Part shown: piece by piece, positions 33,221 through 46,823 of the stretch
How the letters are laid out: each line of letters starts with the position of its first letter
How positions within the stretch are numbered: the first letter of the stretch is position 1
Assembly (NCBI RefSeq): GCF_000968175.1
Contig: NZ_FO704551.1
Location: forward strand, 2,108,001-2,172,000
Direction of reading: 5' to 3'
DNA length: 64,000 bases
Source of the DNA: Xenorhabdus poinarii G6
GTDB taxonomy: Bacteria; Pseudomonadota; Gammaproteobacteria; Enterobacterales; Enterobacteriaceae
Program-made: the position numbers and the translations under genes
Notes under the pieces: model-generated
The model's input: the letters and a program-made list of their open reading frames with translations, nothing else
What the model was told of the DNA's origin: nothing
Database searches by the model: none

Positions 33221-36200
33221 TTAATGTTCATGCGGGGGAGGTGCCAAAACTTCACGATTCCCATTATGCCCCGGTGAACTGACTATCTGTTGGGCTTCCA
33301 TTTGTTCGACAATTCGAGCGGCTCGATTATACCCAATACGGAATTGACGTTGTACACCCGAAATGGAAACCCGACGCTTTTCAATGATAAATTCAACGGC
33401 TTGATCGAACAGTGGATCCAGCTCTTCCTCGCTGTCAAATCCCAGGCTGCCTTCGCCGTCTTCTCCCCCTTTGACAATACTATCGATATATTGAGGACGA
33501 CCACGGGCTTTCCAGTCATTCACAACTTCATGAACTTCTTGATCGCGTACAAAGGCCCCATGAACACGTACAGGAATGGAAGAGTTTGGTGCTAAATAAA
33601 GCATATCTCCCATGCCAAGTAATGATTCTGCGCCACCTTGATCAAGGATAGTACGGGAATCTATTTTACTGGATACCGTAAAGGCAATCCGCGTCGGAAT
33701 ATTGGCCTTAATCAACCCGGTGATAATATCAACAGAAGGGCGTTGTGTTGCCAGTACCAAGTGAATACCTGCTGCTCGTGCTTTCTGAGCCAAGCGTGCA
33801 ATTAATTCTTCCACTTTTTTCCCGACTGTCATCATCAGATCGGCAAACTCATCAACCATGACCACAATATAAGGCTCTTTTTTCAGCACAGGATGTGTTA
33901 CGTCCATACTGTCGCCCGGCTTCCAGAACGGATCAGGGATCGGACGCCCCATATTTTCTGCTTGTTTGATTTTATCGTTATAACCCGCAATATTGCGTAC
34001 ACCTAACGCTGACATCAATTTATAACGCCGTTCCATCTCATTGACACACCAGCGCAATGCATTAGCGGCATCTTTCATATCGGTGACAACTTCAGTCAAC
34101 AGATGTGGAATTCCGCCATAAACGGATAATTCAAGCATTTTAGGATCGATCATAATAAAGCGCACATCTTCCGGTTTCGCTTTATACAAGATACTGAGGA
34201 TCATCGCATTGACCCCTACCGATTTCCCCGAACCGGTCGTCCCGGCGACCAATAAGTGTGGCATTTTACCCAAATCAGCAACAACCGGCTGACCTGCAAT
34301 GTCTTTTCCTAATACGATTGTGAGCGGTGAAGGGTTATCACGAAACTTCTCGCAATCCAGGACTTCCCGCAGATAAACTGTTTGGCGTTTTTTATTGGGT
34401 AATTCCAGCCCAACATAAGGTTTTCCCGGAACAACTTCCACGATACGAACAGCGACGGCTGACAATGAGCGAGCAAGGTCACGCGATAAGTTAGAAATAC
34501 GTGAGGCTTTTACCCCTGGTGCCAAATCCAACTCAAATCGTGTGATGACTGGCCCTGGAGAGAAGCCAACAACATCCGCTTTGACGCGATAATCATTCAA
34601 ACGCGCTTCAATTAAACGCGAGGTTTGCTCAAGTGCAAACATATCAACCGGTTCTTCTTCCGCAGGAGGTGCTGCCAACAGATCCAAAGAGGGCATGGGG
34701 GTTGTTGGTTTAGGCAAGGGTTGATCATTGCGTATCAAAAATGGATGAAACAAGCTATCTTGCTGTAATTGCTTACTTTTCAATTCGTGAGAATCAAGCT
34801 CAGCAGCTATATTTTTCTCCTGAATATGTTGACTCGGTGATTCTGATGCGAATTCCACTGGCTTCGGCTCATCGAGATGATTAGCCTGCGGGAAAGATTG
34901 CGCGTCTGATTGTTCATCCGGGGTCAATATTTGAACCGAAGATGCAGGTGGATACATTTGGTAACGTTCACGCTGCTGCTGCTCAAAAGCAACTCGTAAC
35001 GCTTCTTCCTGCGCTTTTTGTTGATCTATTGGTTCATCTATTAACTGTTTATCTATTGCACCCTGTTGTTGCCCTGCTCTCTGTTCATTCACGCCATTTG
35101 TTATAAACTCAGTCGCCGTTGGTTGTTGGTGGATCACTGTTTCTTCTTCACCTCGCTCCCTGGTTTCTTCTGCAAAATGGGTGCCATAGCGTTCACGTTG
35201 CTGATCGAGGAATTGCTGACGCAACATATCTTGTTGTTGAGCATCCATCTGCTGTTCATTAGCTTCTGCAATCTGCTCATTTTGCCGCTCTTTCTCTTCT
35301 CGCTGCCTATATTCTGCCAAACGGTGAGAGGGGACTTTAATACCGTACAATTCTCGGCGGGTGGGGATCCTGACAGGGTTTGGACGAGGCATTTCAGGAC
35401 CAATACCTTGTTTCACCTGTGGATTTCTCGTCACCACCACCGGGCTGGCGAGATTTGCTGCCACATTTTTCAAATTCTCTTCATCATTTGGCGCAAGCGT
35501 GAATGCAGCGTGTGACTGCGTATTGATTTCAATCGGGCTATGCAAAATAGGCTGGGAAACGTTATCTGCTTCAACAACGTTATCTGCTTCAATGTGGGTA
35601 CCGGAGGCGTCTTGATCAGAGACTTCAAAAGAATAGCGGATGGGTTCTTGTTCCTGATGCCCCGCTTCTCCATGTTCTTCTTCCTGAGATTGTACTTCCA
35701 GTTGATCTACTGCTGGAGAGGATATCACTGTTTCTTCCATAGCCAAAGAAGCGGCTGTAGGTTGCAAATCTGCCGCGGTACTCGCTAATTCAACCACCGT
35801 TGGCACGGTCAATAACACATCATCTTCATCTGCGTCTGACTTTTCACTCGCGCCCGCTGATTTATTCGTGTCATGTATATCACCCTGCCCGGTTTGTGTC
35901 TGCTCACGGGTTGAGCGCTCAGCATCTAATGTATTTTCTGGCGTATATTCAGCGTCATGACGACCACGATTGACTACAAAGCTCAATGCATCCAGAATAA
36001 CCGCACCTATTTTTTCTGCAATCGTGAGCCACGACCAGCCGGTAAACAGGGTGAATCCAACAGCCCAGAAACCAAGCAGCGCCAATGTTGATCCAAGCAG
36101 GTTGAACCGAAGCAAAATCGCACCGCTGAATAAATTACCAATAACGCCACCCGCAGAAAATTGATCAAAATCATCAATATTAAGCGCCGCCAAACCACAC

Positions 36201-36577
36201 GAAGTGAGTATCAGAGCCAAAGCACCAATGACGCGTAATGCAAGTATGACGAAATCGACGTACTCTTGCCTATCTTTTGGACGGAAAGCATTCCAGCAAC
36301 CTAAAAACATCAGCGGCGGGACTGCATAGGCAAAAATACCAAATGCGGAGAACAGCGTATCCGATAACCAGGCACCAACACTGCCACCCCAATTGTGAAC
36401 AGGTTCATGCCACGATGTTTGTGACCAACTGGGATCAGAGGGGTTAAAGCTCAATAACGCGACCATCAAGTACACAGCACAAATAGCAATAACCAACAAA
36501 ACGGCTTCCAGAAGCCGACGGCCACTGCTTATTTTCTTCAACTTAACACGTTTGTCTTCTGTATATTCCTGGTTCAA
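33221..36577 (-). CDS. ftsK: DNA translocase FtsK
   Basis: Septal DNA pump that moves chromosome termini, activates XerCD at dif and supports division. It is 1118 residues; E. coli has 1329, so the linker is shorter. Four or more N-terminal membrane segments (to about residue 190) precede a long Gln/Glu-rich linker. The motor follows, with Walker [17 protein letters not shown], then [20 protein letters not shown], and the C-terminal gamma winged helix [23 protein letters not shown] that reads KOPS. An in-frame 18-bp tandem duplication sits in the linker at 35558-35592. The gene precedes lolA by 71 bases. Confidence 0.97.
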   Translation of the reverse strand: MNQEYTEDKRVKLKKISSGRRLLEAVLLVIAICAVYLMVALLSFNPSDPSWSQTSWHEPVHNWGGSVGAWLSDTLFSAFGIFAYAVPPLMFLGCWNAFRPKDRQEYVDFVILALRVIGALALILTSCGLAALNIDDFDQFSAGGVIGNLFSGAILLRFNLLGSTLALLGFWAVGFTLFTGWSWLTIAEKIGAVILDALSFVVNRGRHDAEYTPENTLDAERSTREQTQTGQGDIHDTNKSAGASEKSDADEDDVLLTVPTVVELASTAADLQPTAASLAMEETVISSPAVDQLEVQSQEEEHGEAGHQEQEPIRYSFEVSDQDASGTHIEADNVVEADNVSQPILHSPIEINTQSHAAFTLAPNDEENLKNVAANLASPVVVTRNPQVKQGIGPEMPRPNPVRIPTRRELYGIKVPSHRLAEYRQREEKERQNEQIAEANEQQMDAQQQDMLRQQFLDQQRERYGTHFAEETRERGEEETVIHQQPTATEFITNGVNEQRAGQQQGAIDKQLIDEPIDQQKAQEEALRVAFEQQQRERYQMYPPASSVQILTPDEQSDAQSFPQANHLDEPKPVEFASESPSQHIQEKNIAAELDSHELKSKQLQQDSLFHPFLIRNDQPLPKPTTPMPSLDLLAAPPAEEEPVDMFALEQTSRLIEARLNDYRVKADVVGFSPGPVITRFELDLAPGVKASRISNLSRDLARSLSAVAVRIVEVVPGKPYVGLELPNKKRQTVYLREVLDCEKFRDNPSPLTIVLGKDIAGQPVVADLGKMPHLLVAGTTGSGKSVGVNAMILSILYKAKPEDVRFIMIDPKMLELSVYGGIPHLLTEVVTDMKDAANALRWCVNEMERRYKLMSALGVRNIAGYNDKIKQAENMGRPIPDPFWKPGDSMDVTHPVLKKEPYIVVMVDEFADLMMTVGKKVEELIARLAQKARAAGIHLVLATQRPSVDIITGLIKANIPTRIAFTVSSKIDSRTILDQGGAESLLGMGDMLYLAPNSSIPVRVHGAFVRDQEVHEVVNDWKARGRPQYIDSIVKGGEDGEGSLGFDSEEELDPLFDQAVEFIIEKRRVSISGVQRQFRIGYNRAARIVEQMEAQQIVSSPGHNGNREVLAPPPHEH
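35558..35592. repeat. 18-bp tandem duplication in the ftsK linker
   Basis: AACGTTATCTGCTTCAAC is repeated directly, with the second copy lacking only the last base. On the protein it appears as adjacent EADNVV and EADNVS. The linker tolerates length change, so function is probably unaffected. Confidence 0.85.
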
Positions 36578-36614
36578 GAAAGGATCTCCAGGGTTTCTTG
36601 TTGATTAAACGGAA

Positions 36615-36639
36615 CAACGCTGAGGGCAGCTCAGCGTTG
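36615..36639 (-). terminator. Hairpin after lrp
   Basis: CAACGCTGAG and CTCAGCGTTG form a perfect 10-bp stem with a 5-base loop, about 70 bases past the lrp stop; the following T-run is weak (TTCCGTTT). It probably ends the lrp transcript before ftsK. Confidence 0.72.
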
Positions 36640-36709
36640 AAACTGTATGCATACACAGGAGTGTACCTAAGTTTTTCCTGTTTTGCATCTGTACATTTTA
36701 GACAGAAAT

Positions 36710-37204
36710 TTAACGAGTTTTAATTACCAAACGGTTACTCTGTTTTACTTCTTCCATTACCACATAAGTACGGGTATCGTTAACACCAGGAAGACGTAAC
36801 AAGGTTTCGCCGAGTAATTTCCGATAGGCAGACATATCTGGCACACGCGTTTTCAGCAAGTAATCAAAATCACCAGAAACTAAATGGCATTCCTGGATTT
36901 CTTCTAGTTTCTGAACAGCCGTGTTAAATTGTTCAAATACATCTGCTGCACCGCGGTTTAGCGTGATTTCAACGAATACCAACAATGATGCGTCCAAGTA
37001 ATGCGGATTCAGCAACGCTGCGTAGCCAGAAATAAAGCCCTGACGCTCCAAGCGGCGTACACGCTCCAGACAAGGCGTGGGTGATAAACCCACTCGTTTG
37101 GATAACTCCACGTTAGAAATACGACCATCTTTCTGCAATTCGTTGAGGATGTTACGATCTATACGATCAAGATCTTTTCCTGGGCGCTTCTTATTATCTA
37201 TCAT
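36710..37204 (-). CDS. lrp: Leucine-responsive regulatory protein
   Basis: Global regulator of amino-acid metabolism and, in Xenorhabdus and Photorhabdus, of symbiosis traits. It is 164 residues, the E. coli length. An N-terminal helix-turn-helix (IDRNILNELQKDGRISNVELSKRVGLSPTPCLERVRRLE) is followed by the RAM effector and oligomerisation domain (DASLLVFVEITLNRGA, HLVSGDFDYLLKTRVPDM). The sequence is almost identical to E. coli Lrp. It is divergent from trxB across 786 bases. Confidence 0.98.
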   Translation of the reverse strand: MIDNKKRPGKDLDRIDRNILNELQKDGRISNVELSKRVGLSPTPCLERVRRLERQGFISGYAALLNPHYLDASLLVFVEITLNRGAADVFEQFNTAVQKLEEIQECHLVSGDFDYLLKTRVPDMSAYRKLLGETLLRLPGVNDTRTYVVMEEVKQSNRLVIKTR

Positions 37205-38950
<1,746 letters not shown>

Positions 38951-38964
38951 TCTCCCCTTTTTCC

Positions 38965-38991
38965 AAAAGCGCTATTTCGGTAGCGCTTTTT
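38965..38991 (+). terminator. Terminator after trxB
   Basis: AAAAGCGCTA and TAGCGCTTTT form a 10-bp stem followed by TT, 15 bases after the trxB stop. A good Rho-independent terminator; it separates trxB from cydD. Confidence 0.85.
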
Positions 38992-39054
38992 AACAGGTAA
39001 CATAAGCTTGTTTTGATATTCCGTATCATCACCCGCTAATCAGAAACTTTTCTT

Positions 39055-40824
39055 ATGGACAAAGCAAGACAATCTGAACTTGTTCGCTGGCTGAAACAAC
39101 AAACTGCGCCTGCCCGTCAATGGCTGCGTTTATCCATGCTGCTTGGCCTGATCAGTGGATTGCTGATTATCGCTCAAGCTTGGATCTTGGCTACCCTCCT
39201 TCAAGCCTTGATTATGGATCATGTTCCCCGCGAAAATCTTATCGACCGATTTCTCATGTTGGCTGCTGCTTTTACATTACGGGCAGTGGTTAATGCTATA
39301 CGGGAGCGGATCGGGTTTATCTGTGGCAAGATTATCCGCCAGCAAATCCGCAGCATGGTACTGGATAAACTCGAACAACTGGGACCGGTCTGGGTTAAAG
39401 GAAAGCCTGCTGGAAGTTGGGCTACCATTATCCTGGAGCAAATAGAAGATATGCAGGATTTTTATTCCCGCTATCTGCCCCAAATTGCGCTTGCGACGAT
39501 GATCCCTATCCTCATTCTGATTGCCGTATTCCCGATTAACTGGGCCGCCGGACTGATTTTATTTGTCACGGCACCCTTGATCCCTCTGTTTATGGCCTTG
39601 GTGGGTTTAGGTGCCGCAGATGCCAATCAACGCAATTTTGTTGCTCTGAGTCGATTAAGCGGTAATTTTCTCGATCGTTTACGCGGATTGGAAACGTTGC
39701 GCCTGTTTCATCGGGGGGATGCCGAAGTTAAACAAATCACAGAATCAACCGAGAATTTTCGTCGCAGAACCATGGAAGTACTGCGGATGGCATTTTTATC
39801 TTCAGCCGTCTTAGAGTTTTTTGCCGCCGTTTCCATCGCGGTTGTTGCTGTTTACTTCGGTTTTTCCTATTTGGGTGAATTGCATTTTGGCAGTTACGGC
39901 ATGGGAGTTACCTTATTTTCGGGGTTCCTCGCGTTAATTCTCGCACCTGAATTTTTTCAACCTTTGCGGGATTTAGGGACATTTTATCATGCAAAAGCTC
40001 AGGCGATCGGCGCAGCAGAATCGCTTTTCACTTTGCTTAGCAGTGATGGGGAGCAAATTACAACCAACGGTGAGAAAACACTACCCGATATAAACCCCGT
40101 CGCCATTCAGGCCAGTGAACTGGAGATTCTATCCCACAATGGCCATCACCTTGCGGGCCCTTTAAATTTTACGATTGATAAGCATCAACGCATTGCGCTG
40201 GTTGGAAAAAGTGGTGCCGGCAAAAGTTCGTTGATCAATGTGTTACTCGGGTTCCTGCCTTATCACGGTTCGCTAAAAATTAATGGTATTGAATTGCGTG
40301 AACTCAATCTGACCAAATGGCGAGACCACTTGAGTTGGGTTGGGCAAAATCCGCATCTGCCAGAACAAACGTTGCTCGATAATATCCGTCTCGGTCAATA
40401 TGATGCCACACAAGCACAAATCCAAAATGTGATGGATCGGGCTTATGTCAGTGAATTTATCCGTGATCTCCCGAATGGAATGGCAACGGTAGTCGGTGAC
40501 AATGCGGCTCGCCTGTCTGTCGGGCAAGCCCAACGTATCGCGGTGGCACGAGCATTATTGAATCCCTGCCAGTTACTATTACTGGATGAGCCAGCCGCGA
40601 GTCTTGATGCGCATAGCGAACAACGTGTGATGATGGCTTTAAATCAGGCATCTCATCAGCAAACGACATTATTAGTGACTCATTTGCTGGAAGAAACATT
40701 ATCCTATGACCAAATTTGGGTCATGGAAAATGGGTTACTCATTGAGCAGGGTGATTATCAAACTTTAAGCCAGTCTCAAGGTGCATTTTCTCGTTTGTTA
40801 TCTCACCGTTGTGTGGAGCTTTGA
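39055..40824 (+). CDS. cydD: ABC exporter subunit CydD
   Basis: Half of the CydDC heterodimeric exporter required for cytochrome bd assembly and periplasmic redox balance; linked to glutathione, cysteine and heme. It has 589 residues. Membrane helices (LLGLISGLLIIAQAWILATLLQAL, MIPILILIAVFPINWAAG) precede an ATPase domain with Walker [19 protein letters not shown], signature LSVGQAQRIA and Walker B LLLLDEPAASLD. It is followed by cydC after two bases. Confidence 0.97.
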   Translation: MDKARQSELVRWLKQQTAPARQWLRLSMLLGLISGLLIIAQAWILATLLQALIMDHVPRENLIDRFLMLAAAFTLRAVVNAIRERIGFICGKIIRQQIRSMVLDKLEQLGPVWVKGKPAGSWATIILEQIEDMQDFYSRYLPQIALATMIPILILIAVFPINWAAGLILFVTAPLIPLFMALVGLGAADANQRNFVALSRLSGNFLDRLRGLETLRLFHRGDAEVKQITESTENFRRRTMEVLRMAFLSSAVLEFFAAVSIAVVAVYFGFSYLGELHFGSYGMGVTLFSGFLALILAPEFFQPLRDLGTFYHAKAQAIGAAESLFTLLSSDGEQITTNGEKTLPDINPVAIQASELEILSHNGHHLAGPLNFTIDKHQRIALVGKSGAGKSSLINVLLGFLPYHGSLKINGIELRELNLTKWRDHLSWVGQNPHLPEQTLLDNIRLGQYDATQAQIQNVMDRAYVSEFIRDLPNGMATVVGDNAARLSVGQAQRIAVARALLNPCQLLLLDEPAASLDAHSEQRVMMALNQASHQQTTLLVTHLLEETLSYDQIWVMENGLLIEQGDYQTLSQSQGAFSRLLSHRCVEL

Positions 40825-40826
40825 TC

Positions 40827-42587
40827 ATGCGTGTATTACTCCCATTCCTCACACTCTATCGCCGCCATTGGTTGCTCATTAGCTTAGGCATGATATTAGC
40901 GATGGTCACGTTGCTGGCCAGTATCGGGTTGTTAACATTGTCCGGTTGGTTTCTTGCTGGCACAGCGCTGGCCGGATTTGCAGGATTATATACGTTCAAC
41001 TATATGCTACCTGCCGCTGGCGTGCGTGGCGCAGCTATTTTTCGGACCGCTGGCCGTTATAGTGAACGGCTTGTCAGCCACGATGCCACATTCCGTGTAT
41101 TAGCGCACTTACGCGTTTTTGCTTTTCAAAAAATACTGCCTCTTTCTCCCGGTGGTATAGCCCGCTTTCGTCAGGGGGAATTGTTAAACCGGCTTGTTGC
41201 CGATGTCGAAACACTGGATCACCTGTATCTGCGTGTTATTTCTCCTGTCCTTGCGGCATTGGTCGTCATTTTAATACTGACATTTGGCTTAGGGATTCTT
41301 GATATTACCCTCGCCTACACCATTGGCGGTATTATGCTGGGGCTATTGCTGATATTACCTGTCGGGTTTTACCACGCAGGAAAATCTTGCGGCAGAGAGA
41401 TTACCCACCAACGTGGTCTGTACCGTACACTACTTATCAGTGCGTTACAGGGGCAAGCTGAACTGAGCGTATTCGGTGCCCTTAAACGTTTTCGCCAATC
41501 CCTGACCGACGTTGAAAATAATTGGTTAACAAAACAACAAAAACAAGCCGGTTTAACCGGGCTTGCACAAGCCATCATGATTTTTTCCACTGGCATCACC
41601 GTGACGTTGGTTCTTTGGTTATCTACAGCAGGCATAGGCGAAAATAGTCAGGCTGGCGCATTCATTGCGTTGTTTACATTCTGTGTCCTTGCCGCATTCG
41701 AAGCACTTGGACCGGTTACCGTTGCATTTCAGCATATGGGGCAAGTCATTTCTTCTGCGACCCGTGTTTCTCAGTTGATGTATCAAAAACCGGAAATTGT
41801 TTTCCCTTCATATGGGGTTGAGGCACATAATGAACTCAGCCTTGAGATAAAAAATGTTGATTTTACCTATCCTGGTCAACCCTTACCTGTATTGAAAAAT
41901 ATTTCTCTCTCCCTGGCGCCAGGCGAACATATTGCTTTATTGGGAAAAACAGGATGTGGAAAATCAACCCTCTTACAATTATTGACCCGTGCATGGGATA
42001 TCAATAGTGGTGAAATTCAACTTAATCAACACCTTATCTCTTACTATGATGAGGCAACGCTGCGATCAATGATGTCCGTTGTTCCCCAACGAATACATGT
42101 ATTTAGCCACACTTTGCGAGAAAATCTTTTATTGGCAAAACCAAATGCTAATGACGATGAATTAATCACCCTATTACAGCTCGTTGGTTTAGAATACCTG
42201 CTCGACACGGATGAAAAACTCAACTGTTGGTTAGGCGAAGGCGGGCGTCAGCTTTCTGGAGGAGAACAGCGTCGTTTGGGAATAGCCAGAGCATTGTTAC
42301 ACGACGCTCCTTTGATGCTTCTGGATGAGCCAACTGAAGGGCTGGATGCAGATACAGAACAACAGATTTTGTTGCTGTTACGCCGTCACTGCCAGCACAA
42401 GGCACTGATTATTGTGACCCATCGGCTCACCGGATTACAACATATGGATCGAATCTGCGTGATGGATGGAGGGTGTATTATTGAGCAAGGCAAACACAGT
42501 GCGCTACTGGCTCTGCAAGGCCGTTATTATCAGTTTTACCAGCGGCAACAATTTTCTCTGTTACCGGAATATCCAGAACACAGGTGA
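40827..42587 (+). CDS. cydC: ABC exporter subunit CydC
   Basis: Partner of CydD. Translation from [15 protein letters not shown] (40827) gives 586 residues and matches E. coli; the six-codon longer frame overlaps cydD. Membrane segments are followed by Walker [21 protein letters not shown], signature [12 protein letters not shown] and Walker [13 protein letters not shown]. Its stop overlaps the alternative GTG start of aat, so the cydD-cydC-aat genes form one unit. Confidence 0.97.
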   Translation: MRVLLPFLTLYRRHWLLISLGMILAMVTLLASIGLLTLSGWFLAGTALAGFAGLYTFNYMLPAAGVRGAAIFRTAGRYSERLVSHDATFRVLAHLRVFAFQKILPLSPGGIARFRQGELLNRLVADVETLDHLYLRVISPVLAALVVILILTFGLGILDITLAYTIGGIMLGLLLILPVGFYHAGKSCGREITHQRGLYRTLLISALQGQAELSVFGALKRFRQSLTDVENNWLTKQQKQAGLTGLAQAIMIFSTGITVTLVLWLSTAGIGENSQAGAFIALFTFCVLAAFEALGPVTVAFQHMGQVISSATRVSQLMYQKPEIVFPSYGVEAHNELSLEIKNVDFTYPGQPLPVLKNISLSLAPGEHIALLGKTGCGKSTLLQLLTRAWDINSGEIQLNQHLISYYDEATLRSMMSVVPQRIHVFSHTLRENLLLAKPNANDDELITLLQLVGLEYLLDTDEKLNCWLGEGGRQLSGGEQRRLGIARALLHDAPLMLLDEPTEGLDADTEQQILLLLRRHCQHKALIIVTHRLTGLQHMDRICVMDGGCIIEQGKHSALLALQGRYYQFYQRQQFSLLPEYPEHR

Positions 42588-42595
42588 TTCAGCTT

Positions 42596-43285
42596 ATGCC
42601 AATAGCTCAACTGGATAACTCATATACCTTCCCCCACCCAACAAATGCGTTAACTGAACCTAATGGTTTACTGGCGTTTGGTGGAGATCTGAGTGCAGAA
42701 CGTTTACGAGTAGCGTATCATGAGGGGATTTTTCCGTGGTATTCACCTCATGAACCTCCTTTGTGGTGGTCTCCCGATCCCCGGGCGGTACTGATCCCTG
42801 GAGAATTACATACTGGCCGAACACTGCGTCGTTTTATTCGCAAACATACTTACCAAATTACGGTAAACTGTGCTTTCGATGAAGTGATATACCATTGTGC
42901 CCAACGGCAAGAAGGCACCTGGATTGGGGCAGACATTCAAAAAAGTTATCAATCCTTACATGATGAAGGCTTAGCACATTCGGTCGAAGTCTGGTATAAC
43001 CATCAGCTTGTAGGGGGATTATATGGTGTAAGTGTCGGTACACTATTTTGTGGTGAGTCAATGTTTAGCAAAATGCTAAATGCCTCCAAATGTGCTTTTG
43101 TCGCATTTTATCACCATTTTTTGCGTCATGGTGGCCAATTGTTTGACTGTCAGGTATTAAATCACCATACAGAATCATTGGGCGCTAAAAATATTCCAAG
43201 AGAAATATTTCTCCAGTATCTTTATCAATTAAGAAAGCAATCATTGCAATCAGGTTGCTGGTTAGTACAAAGATTGGATTTATAA
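42596..43285 (+). CDS. aat: Leucyl/phenylalanyl-tRNA-protein transferase
   Basis: Adds Leu or Phe to N-terminal Arg or Lys, making N-degrons read by ClpS-ClpAP. Family motifs are [37 protein letters not shown] and [22 protein letters not shown] favour the ATG at 42596 because AGGTGA lies eight bases upstream; a GTG at 42584 would add four residues. The ClpA and ClpS genes that use its product lie close by, past infA. Confidence 0.95.
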   Translation: MPIAQLDNSYTFPHPTNALTEPNGLLAFGGDLSAERLRVAYHEGIFPWYSPHEPPLWWSPDPRAVLIPGELHTGRTLRRFIRKHTYQITVNCAFDEVIYHCAQRQEGTWIGADIQKSYQSLHDEGLAHSVEVWYNHQLVGGLYGVSVGTLFCGESMFSKMLNASKCAFVAFYHHFLRHGGQLFDCQVLNHHTESLGAKNIPREIFLQYLYQLRKQSLQSGCWLVQRLDL

Positions 43286-43448
43286 TGGTCTCTTAGAGAT
43301 TAATACTGTTCAAGGTGGGAATGTCACTCACCATTACCTTATCGTATATAAAATGATGGGTTAAAAGACGACATTCCTTTACATAATGATGGTTTTTCGG
43401 CATTATCTTGCCGGTTAAAAACCATGGTTGTTACATTTAGAGGATTAG

Positions 43449-43670
43449 ATGGCCAAAGAAGACAATAGTTTTGAAATGCAAGGTACTGTGTTAGAAACAC
43501 TACCAAATACCGTGTTTCGCGTTGAATTAGACAACGGGCACGTTGTCACTGCTCATATTTCGGGAAAAATGCGTAAAAACTATATCCGCATCCTGACTGG
43601 AGACAAGGTTACAGTTGAGCTAACTACATATGATCCGGAAAAAGGGCGTATCACTTTCCGTAGCCGCTGA
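43449..43670 (+). CDS. infA: Translation initiation factor IF-1
   Basis: S1-fold factor that binds the 30S A site. It is 73 residues, one more than E. coli, with the extra residue in the N-terminal segment [16 protein letters not shown]. The rest ([27 protein letters not shown]) is highly conserved. It follows aat by 163 bases and is convergent with clpA. E. coli has a tRNA-Ser gene next to infA; none was found here. Confidence 0.97.
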   Translation: MAKEDNSFEMQGTVLETLPNTVFRVELDNGHVVTAHISGKMRKNYIRILTGDKVTVELTTYDPEKGRITFRSR

Positions 43671-43685
43671 TTAAGGTACCTTCAG

Positions 43686-43725
43686 CACCACAGGTGATCG
43701 TATTTTCTAACATTCACCTGTGGTG
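43686..43725. terminator. Perfect 12-bp inverted repeat between infA and clpA
   Basis: CACCACAGGTGA and TCACCTGTGGTG are exact inverse complements around a 16-base loop, just after infA. A T-run lies ten bases further (43739 on). It likely terminates infA and, read on the other strand, may also limit clpA read-through. Confidence 0.75.
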
Positions 43726-43859
43726 TGGCTACTACGTTTTTTTACTGTATTTTTTACTACCATACCTTTTACTACTACTGGTCACCCGTTTCTGTCACCG
43801 AAAGTACTTGTCACTATTTCGTTTTGCACTGTTTGATGCTGACTGTTTAATGCTGAGAG

Positions 43860-46145
43860 CTATAACACCGCATCCTCAGATTTCTTTCTGTTTGATTTTT
43901 GATTGCTCTTAAAATCGTATATTAATGCCTGTTTAGATTTATCCAGTTTGATCCTGACCGAACCGCCATGCACTAAGGAGCCAAATAACAGCTCATTTGC
44001 CAGTGGTTTTTTCAGGTTATCCTGGATGACACGAACCATAGGGCGAGCCCCCATTGATTTATCATAGCCTTTATCACATAACCACTGACGGGCATCTGCA
44101 CTGATTTCCAGAGAAACGCCTTTTTCGTCCAATTGAGCTTGTAACTCGACGATAAATTTATCAACAACTTGTTGAATAACTTCAGCAGAGAGTGCATCAA
44201 ACCAGATAATGCCATCAAGACGATTGCGGAATTCCGGTGTAAAAATCCGTTTGATCTCTTCCATGCCATCCGTGCTGTTATCCTGTTCGGTGAAACCAAT
44301 AGATTTACGCTGTATTTCACGAACGCCCGCATTGGTTGTCATCACTAAAATCACATTGCGGAAATCTGCCTTACGGCCATTATTGTCGGTCAATGTCCCG
44401 TTATCCATCACCTGCAACAGCAAGTTAAACACATCAGGATGGGCTTTTTCAATCTCATCCAGTAACAGTACAGAATGAGGATGTTTGATGATGGCATCGG
44501 TTAATAATCCTCCCTGATCATATCCAACATAACCCGGAGGCGCGCCAATGAGGCGACTGACTGTATGGCGTTCCATATATTCTGACATATCGAATCGCAA
44601 TAATTTAACATTCAATACCTTGGCTAGTTGGACTGTCACTTCCGTTTTTCCGACGCCCGTCGGCCCGGCAAACAAGAAAGACCCGACAGGTTTATGTTCC
44701 TGCCCTAGCCCTGCGCGACTCATTTTAATGGCTTCCGTCAAGGCACCAATCGCTCTGTCTTGACCAAAAACCAACATTTTCAAACGATCATCCAGTGTTC
44801 TCAAGATATCTTTATCACTGGCTGATACCGTTTTTTCTGGAATACGAGCGATACGAGCAACAATAGACTCAATATCCGAAACATTGATCGTCTTTTTACG
44901 GCGGCTGGCGGGCACTAGTCTTGTTCTCGCACCGGCTTCATCAATCACATCAATGGCTTTATCTGGTAAATGACGATCAGTAATGTACTTCACCGATAAC
45001 TCAACCGCAGCGCGGATGGCTTTTGTGGTATAACGGACATCATGGTGTGCTTCATATTTAGTACGCAGCCCATTGATAATCTGGATCGTTTCTTCCAATG
45101 ACGGCTCAAGAATGTCAATTTTTTGGAATCGGCGAGCTAACGCCCGATCTTTTTCAAAAATATTGCTGAATTCGTGATAAGTCGTTGAGCCAATGACCCG
45201 TATACGCCCACTGGACAACAGCGGTTTAATCAGATTCGCTGCGTCCACCTGCCCACCCGAAGCGGCACCGGCACCGATAATAGTATGGATTTCATCGATA
45301 AAAAGAATACTTTTGCTGTCTTGCTCCAAGGTTTTTAGCAAAGATTTGAAGCGCTTCTCAAAATCACCGCGATATTTTGTTCCCGCCAGCAATGAGCCGA
45401 TATCCAGAGAATAGATGGTACAATTCTGCATCACTTCGGGAACATTTTTTTGCACAATGCGCCATGCCAGCCCCTCAGCAATCGCCGTTTTACCAACGCC
45501 AGACTCCCCAACAAATAAAGGGTTATTTTTGCGACGACGGCACAGCACCTGAACGGTTCTTTCCAATTCATGCTGACGGCCGACAAGTGGATCAATTTGC
45601 CCCTTCAGCGCCAATTGATTCAGGTTAGTCGTGAAATTTTCCACTCGGTCATCACTCATCGCCGGCTCTTCCTGAACCGGATTGACACTGTGGTGAGAAT
45701 CATTATCTGATTCATCTTTGCGCGTTCCATGAGAAATGAAATTGACAACGTCCAGGCGACTGACGTCATGCTTACGCAGTAAATAAGCGGCTTGAGATTC
45801 CTGTTCACTAAAAATGGCAACTAAAACATTCGCGCCAGAGACTTCCGAGCGCCCCGAAGATTGAACATGAAATACCGCACGTTGCAAAACACGCTGAAAA
45901 CTTAATGTAGGTTGTGTATCCCTGTCATCATTTTCAGACAACAACGGGGTGGTTTGTGCAATAAAACTTTCTAACTCCTGGCGTAATTTTGCCAGATCGA
46001 CTTTACAAGCCTCCAGTGTTTCTCGCGCTGATGTGTTACTTAACAACGCCAGCAACAGGTGCTCTACAGTCATAAATTCATGTCTGTTATCCCTTGCTTT
46101 GGCAAAAGCAATGTTGAGACTAAGCTCCAGTTCTTGATTGAGCAT
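43860..46145 (-). CDS. clpA: ATP-dependent Clp protease ATP-binding subunit ClpA
   Basis: AAA+ unfoldase that feeds substrates, including N-degrons delivered by ClpS, to ClpP. It has 761 residues from [17 protein letters not shown] at 46145, which has AGGAGG five bases upstream; a GTG two codons earlier is less likely. An N-domain precedes AAA1 (Walker [14 protein letters not shown], Walker [11 protein letters not shown]) and AAA2 ([25 protein letters not shown]). The ClpP-binding loop reads RKSIGFTEQ, that is IGF rather than E. coli's IGL. It lies 31 bases from clpS. Confidence 0.97.
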   Translation of the reverse strand: MLNQELELSLNIAFAKARDNRHEFMTVEHLLLALLSNTSARETLEACKVDLAKLRQELESFIAQTTPLLSENDDRDTQPTLSFQRVLQRAVFHVQSSGRSEVSGANVLVAIFSEQESQAAYLLRKHDVSRLDVVNFISHGTRKDESDNDSHHSVNPVQEEPAMSDDRVENFTTNLNQLALKGQIDPLVGRQHELERTVQVLCRRRKNNPLFVGESGVGKTAIAEGLAWRIVQKNVPEVMQNCTIYSLDIGSLLAGTKYRGDFEKRFKSLLKTLEQDSKSILFIDEIHTIIGAGAASGGQVDAANLIKPLLSSGRIRVIGSTTYHEFSNIFEKDRALARRFQKIDILEPSLEETIQIINGLRTKYEAHHDVRYTTKAIRAAVELSVKYITDRHLPDKAIDVIDEAGARTRLVPASRRKKTINVSDIESIVARIARIPEKTVSASDKDILRTLDDRLKMLVFGQDRAIGALTEAIKMSRAGLGQEHKPVGSFLFAGPTGVGKTEVTVQLAKVLNVKLLRFDMSEYMERHTVSRLIGAPPGYVGYDQGGLLTDAIIKHPHSVLLLDEIEKAHPDVFNLLLQVMDNGTLTDNNGRKADFRNVILVMTTNAGVREIQRKSIGFTEQDNSTDGMEEIKRIFTPEFRNRLDGIIWFDALSAEVIQQVVDKFIVELQAQLDEKGVSLEISADARQWLCDKGYDKSMGARPMVRVIQDNLKKPLANELLFGSLVHGGSVRIKLDKSKQALIYDFKSNQKSNRKKSEDAVL

Positions 46146-46176
46146 AAGCACCTCCTCCTAAATTCAGTGAGCCAGA

Positions 46177-46497
46177 TCAGACCTTTTCTAGCGTGCAAAG
46201 TAACGGATGCTCGTGCTCCTTAGCATACATGTTCACTTGCGCAGCTTTAGTTTCTGCGACCTCTGCCGTATAAATTCCGCAAACTGCCTTCCCTTTATAA
46301 TGGACATCCAGCATTAGTTGCGTTGCTCGTTCAACATCATAAGAAAAGAACTTTCGCAATACGTCAACCACAAACTCCATGGGGGTATAGTCGTCATTAT
46401 TAAGAATGACCTTATACATTGATGGCGGTTGTCGTTTTTGTTTTGCATCATCCGCAATAAATTCTTCAACTTTCAAATTGTTATAAAACTCAGTCAT
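46177..46497 (-). CDS. clpS: ATP-dependent Clp protease adaptor ClpS
   Basis: Adaptor that recognises Leu, Phe, Tyr or Trp N-degrons and hands them to ClpA. It is 106 residues; an extended N-terminal tail precedes the core [51 protein letters not shown], which forms the hydrophobic binding pocket. It lies directly upstream of clpA on the same strand and is divergent from cspD. Confidence 0.97.
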   Translation of the reverse strand: MTEFYNNLKVEEFIADDAKQKRQPPSMYKVILNNDDYTPMEFVVDVLRKFFSYDVERATQLMLDVHYKGKAVCGIYTAEVAETKAAQVNMYAKEHEHPLLCTLEKV

Positions 46498-46823
46498 TAT
46501 TATTCCACTGGGTATTCACTTTCCGCTGGATTTTAGTATGAACTCATTCATTCTGCTGCTTTCTATTTTATCACTTCATCGCCCACTCTGCTTACTCCTC
46601 TTTGATGAGCGAATCAGGAATTTCATCTAAAAATCTCAGACCGTTATCTATATCAAACTTTGATCATTTGGGATAGCTTGACGTGATTTATCAGCTTGAC
46701 GACGTAATGAATTTCACTACAGTATGTTTTGCGAACACCGCCTTCTGTCCTGGGTGTCTGTTCATATTTCAACATTTTTAGTGACTCCTAAACCCGACAT
46801 CGAGATACGAGGGATAGAGAAGT
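46498..46823. other. clpS-cspD divergent intergenic region (326 bases)
   Basis: There is no gene. A plausible sigma-70 promoter for cspD is TTGACG at 46696-46701 and TACAGT at 46718-46723, with 16 bases between them, about 100 bases before the cspD start. The clpS promoter should lie on the other side, but I could not assign it. Confidence 0.5.
46696..46723 (+). promoter_or_regulatory. Candidate sigma-70 promoter for cspD
   Basis: TTGACG (five of six to consensus) and TACAGT (four of six) are 16 bases apart, with about 100 bases to the cspD ATG. Motif match only; a start site was not seen. Confidence 0.35.

Noticed and set aside
43671..43859. tRNA-Ser gene near infA, as in E. coli
   Set aside because: The gap holds only a perfect hairpin and T-rich sequence; no cloverleaf could be drawn.
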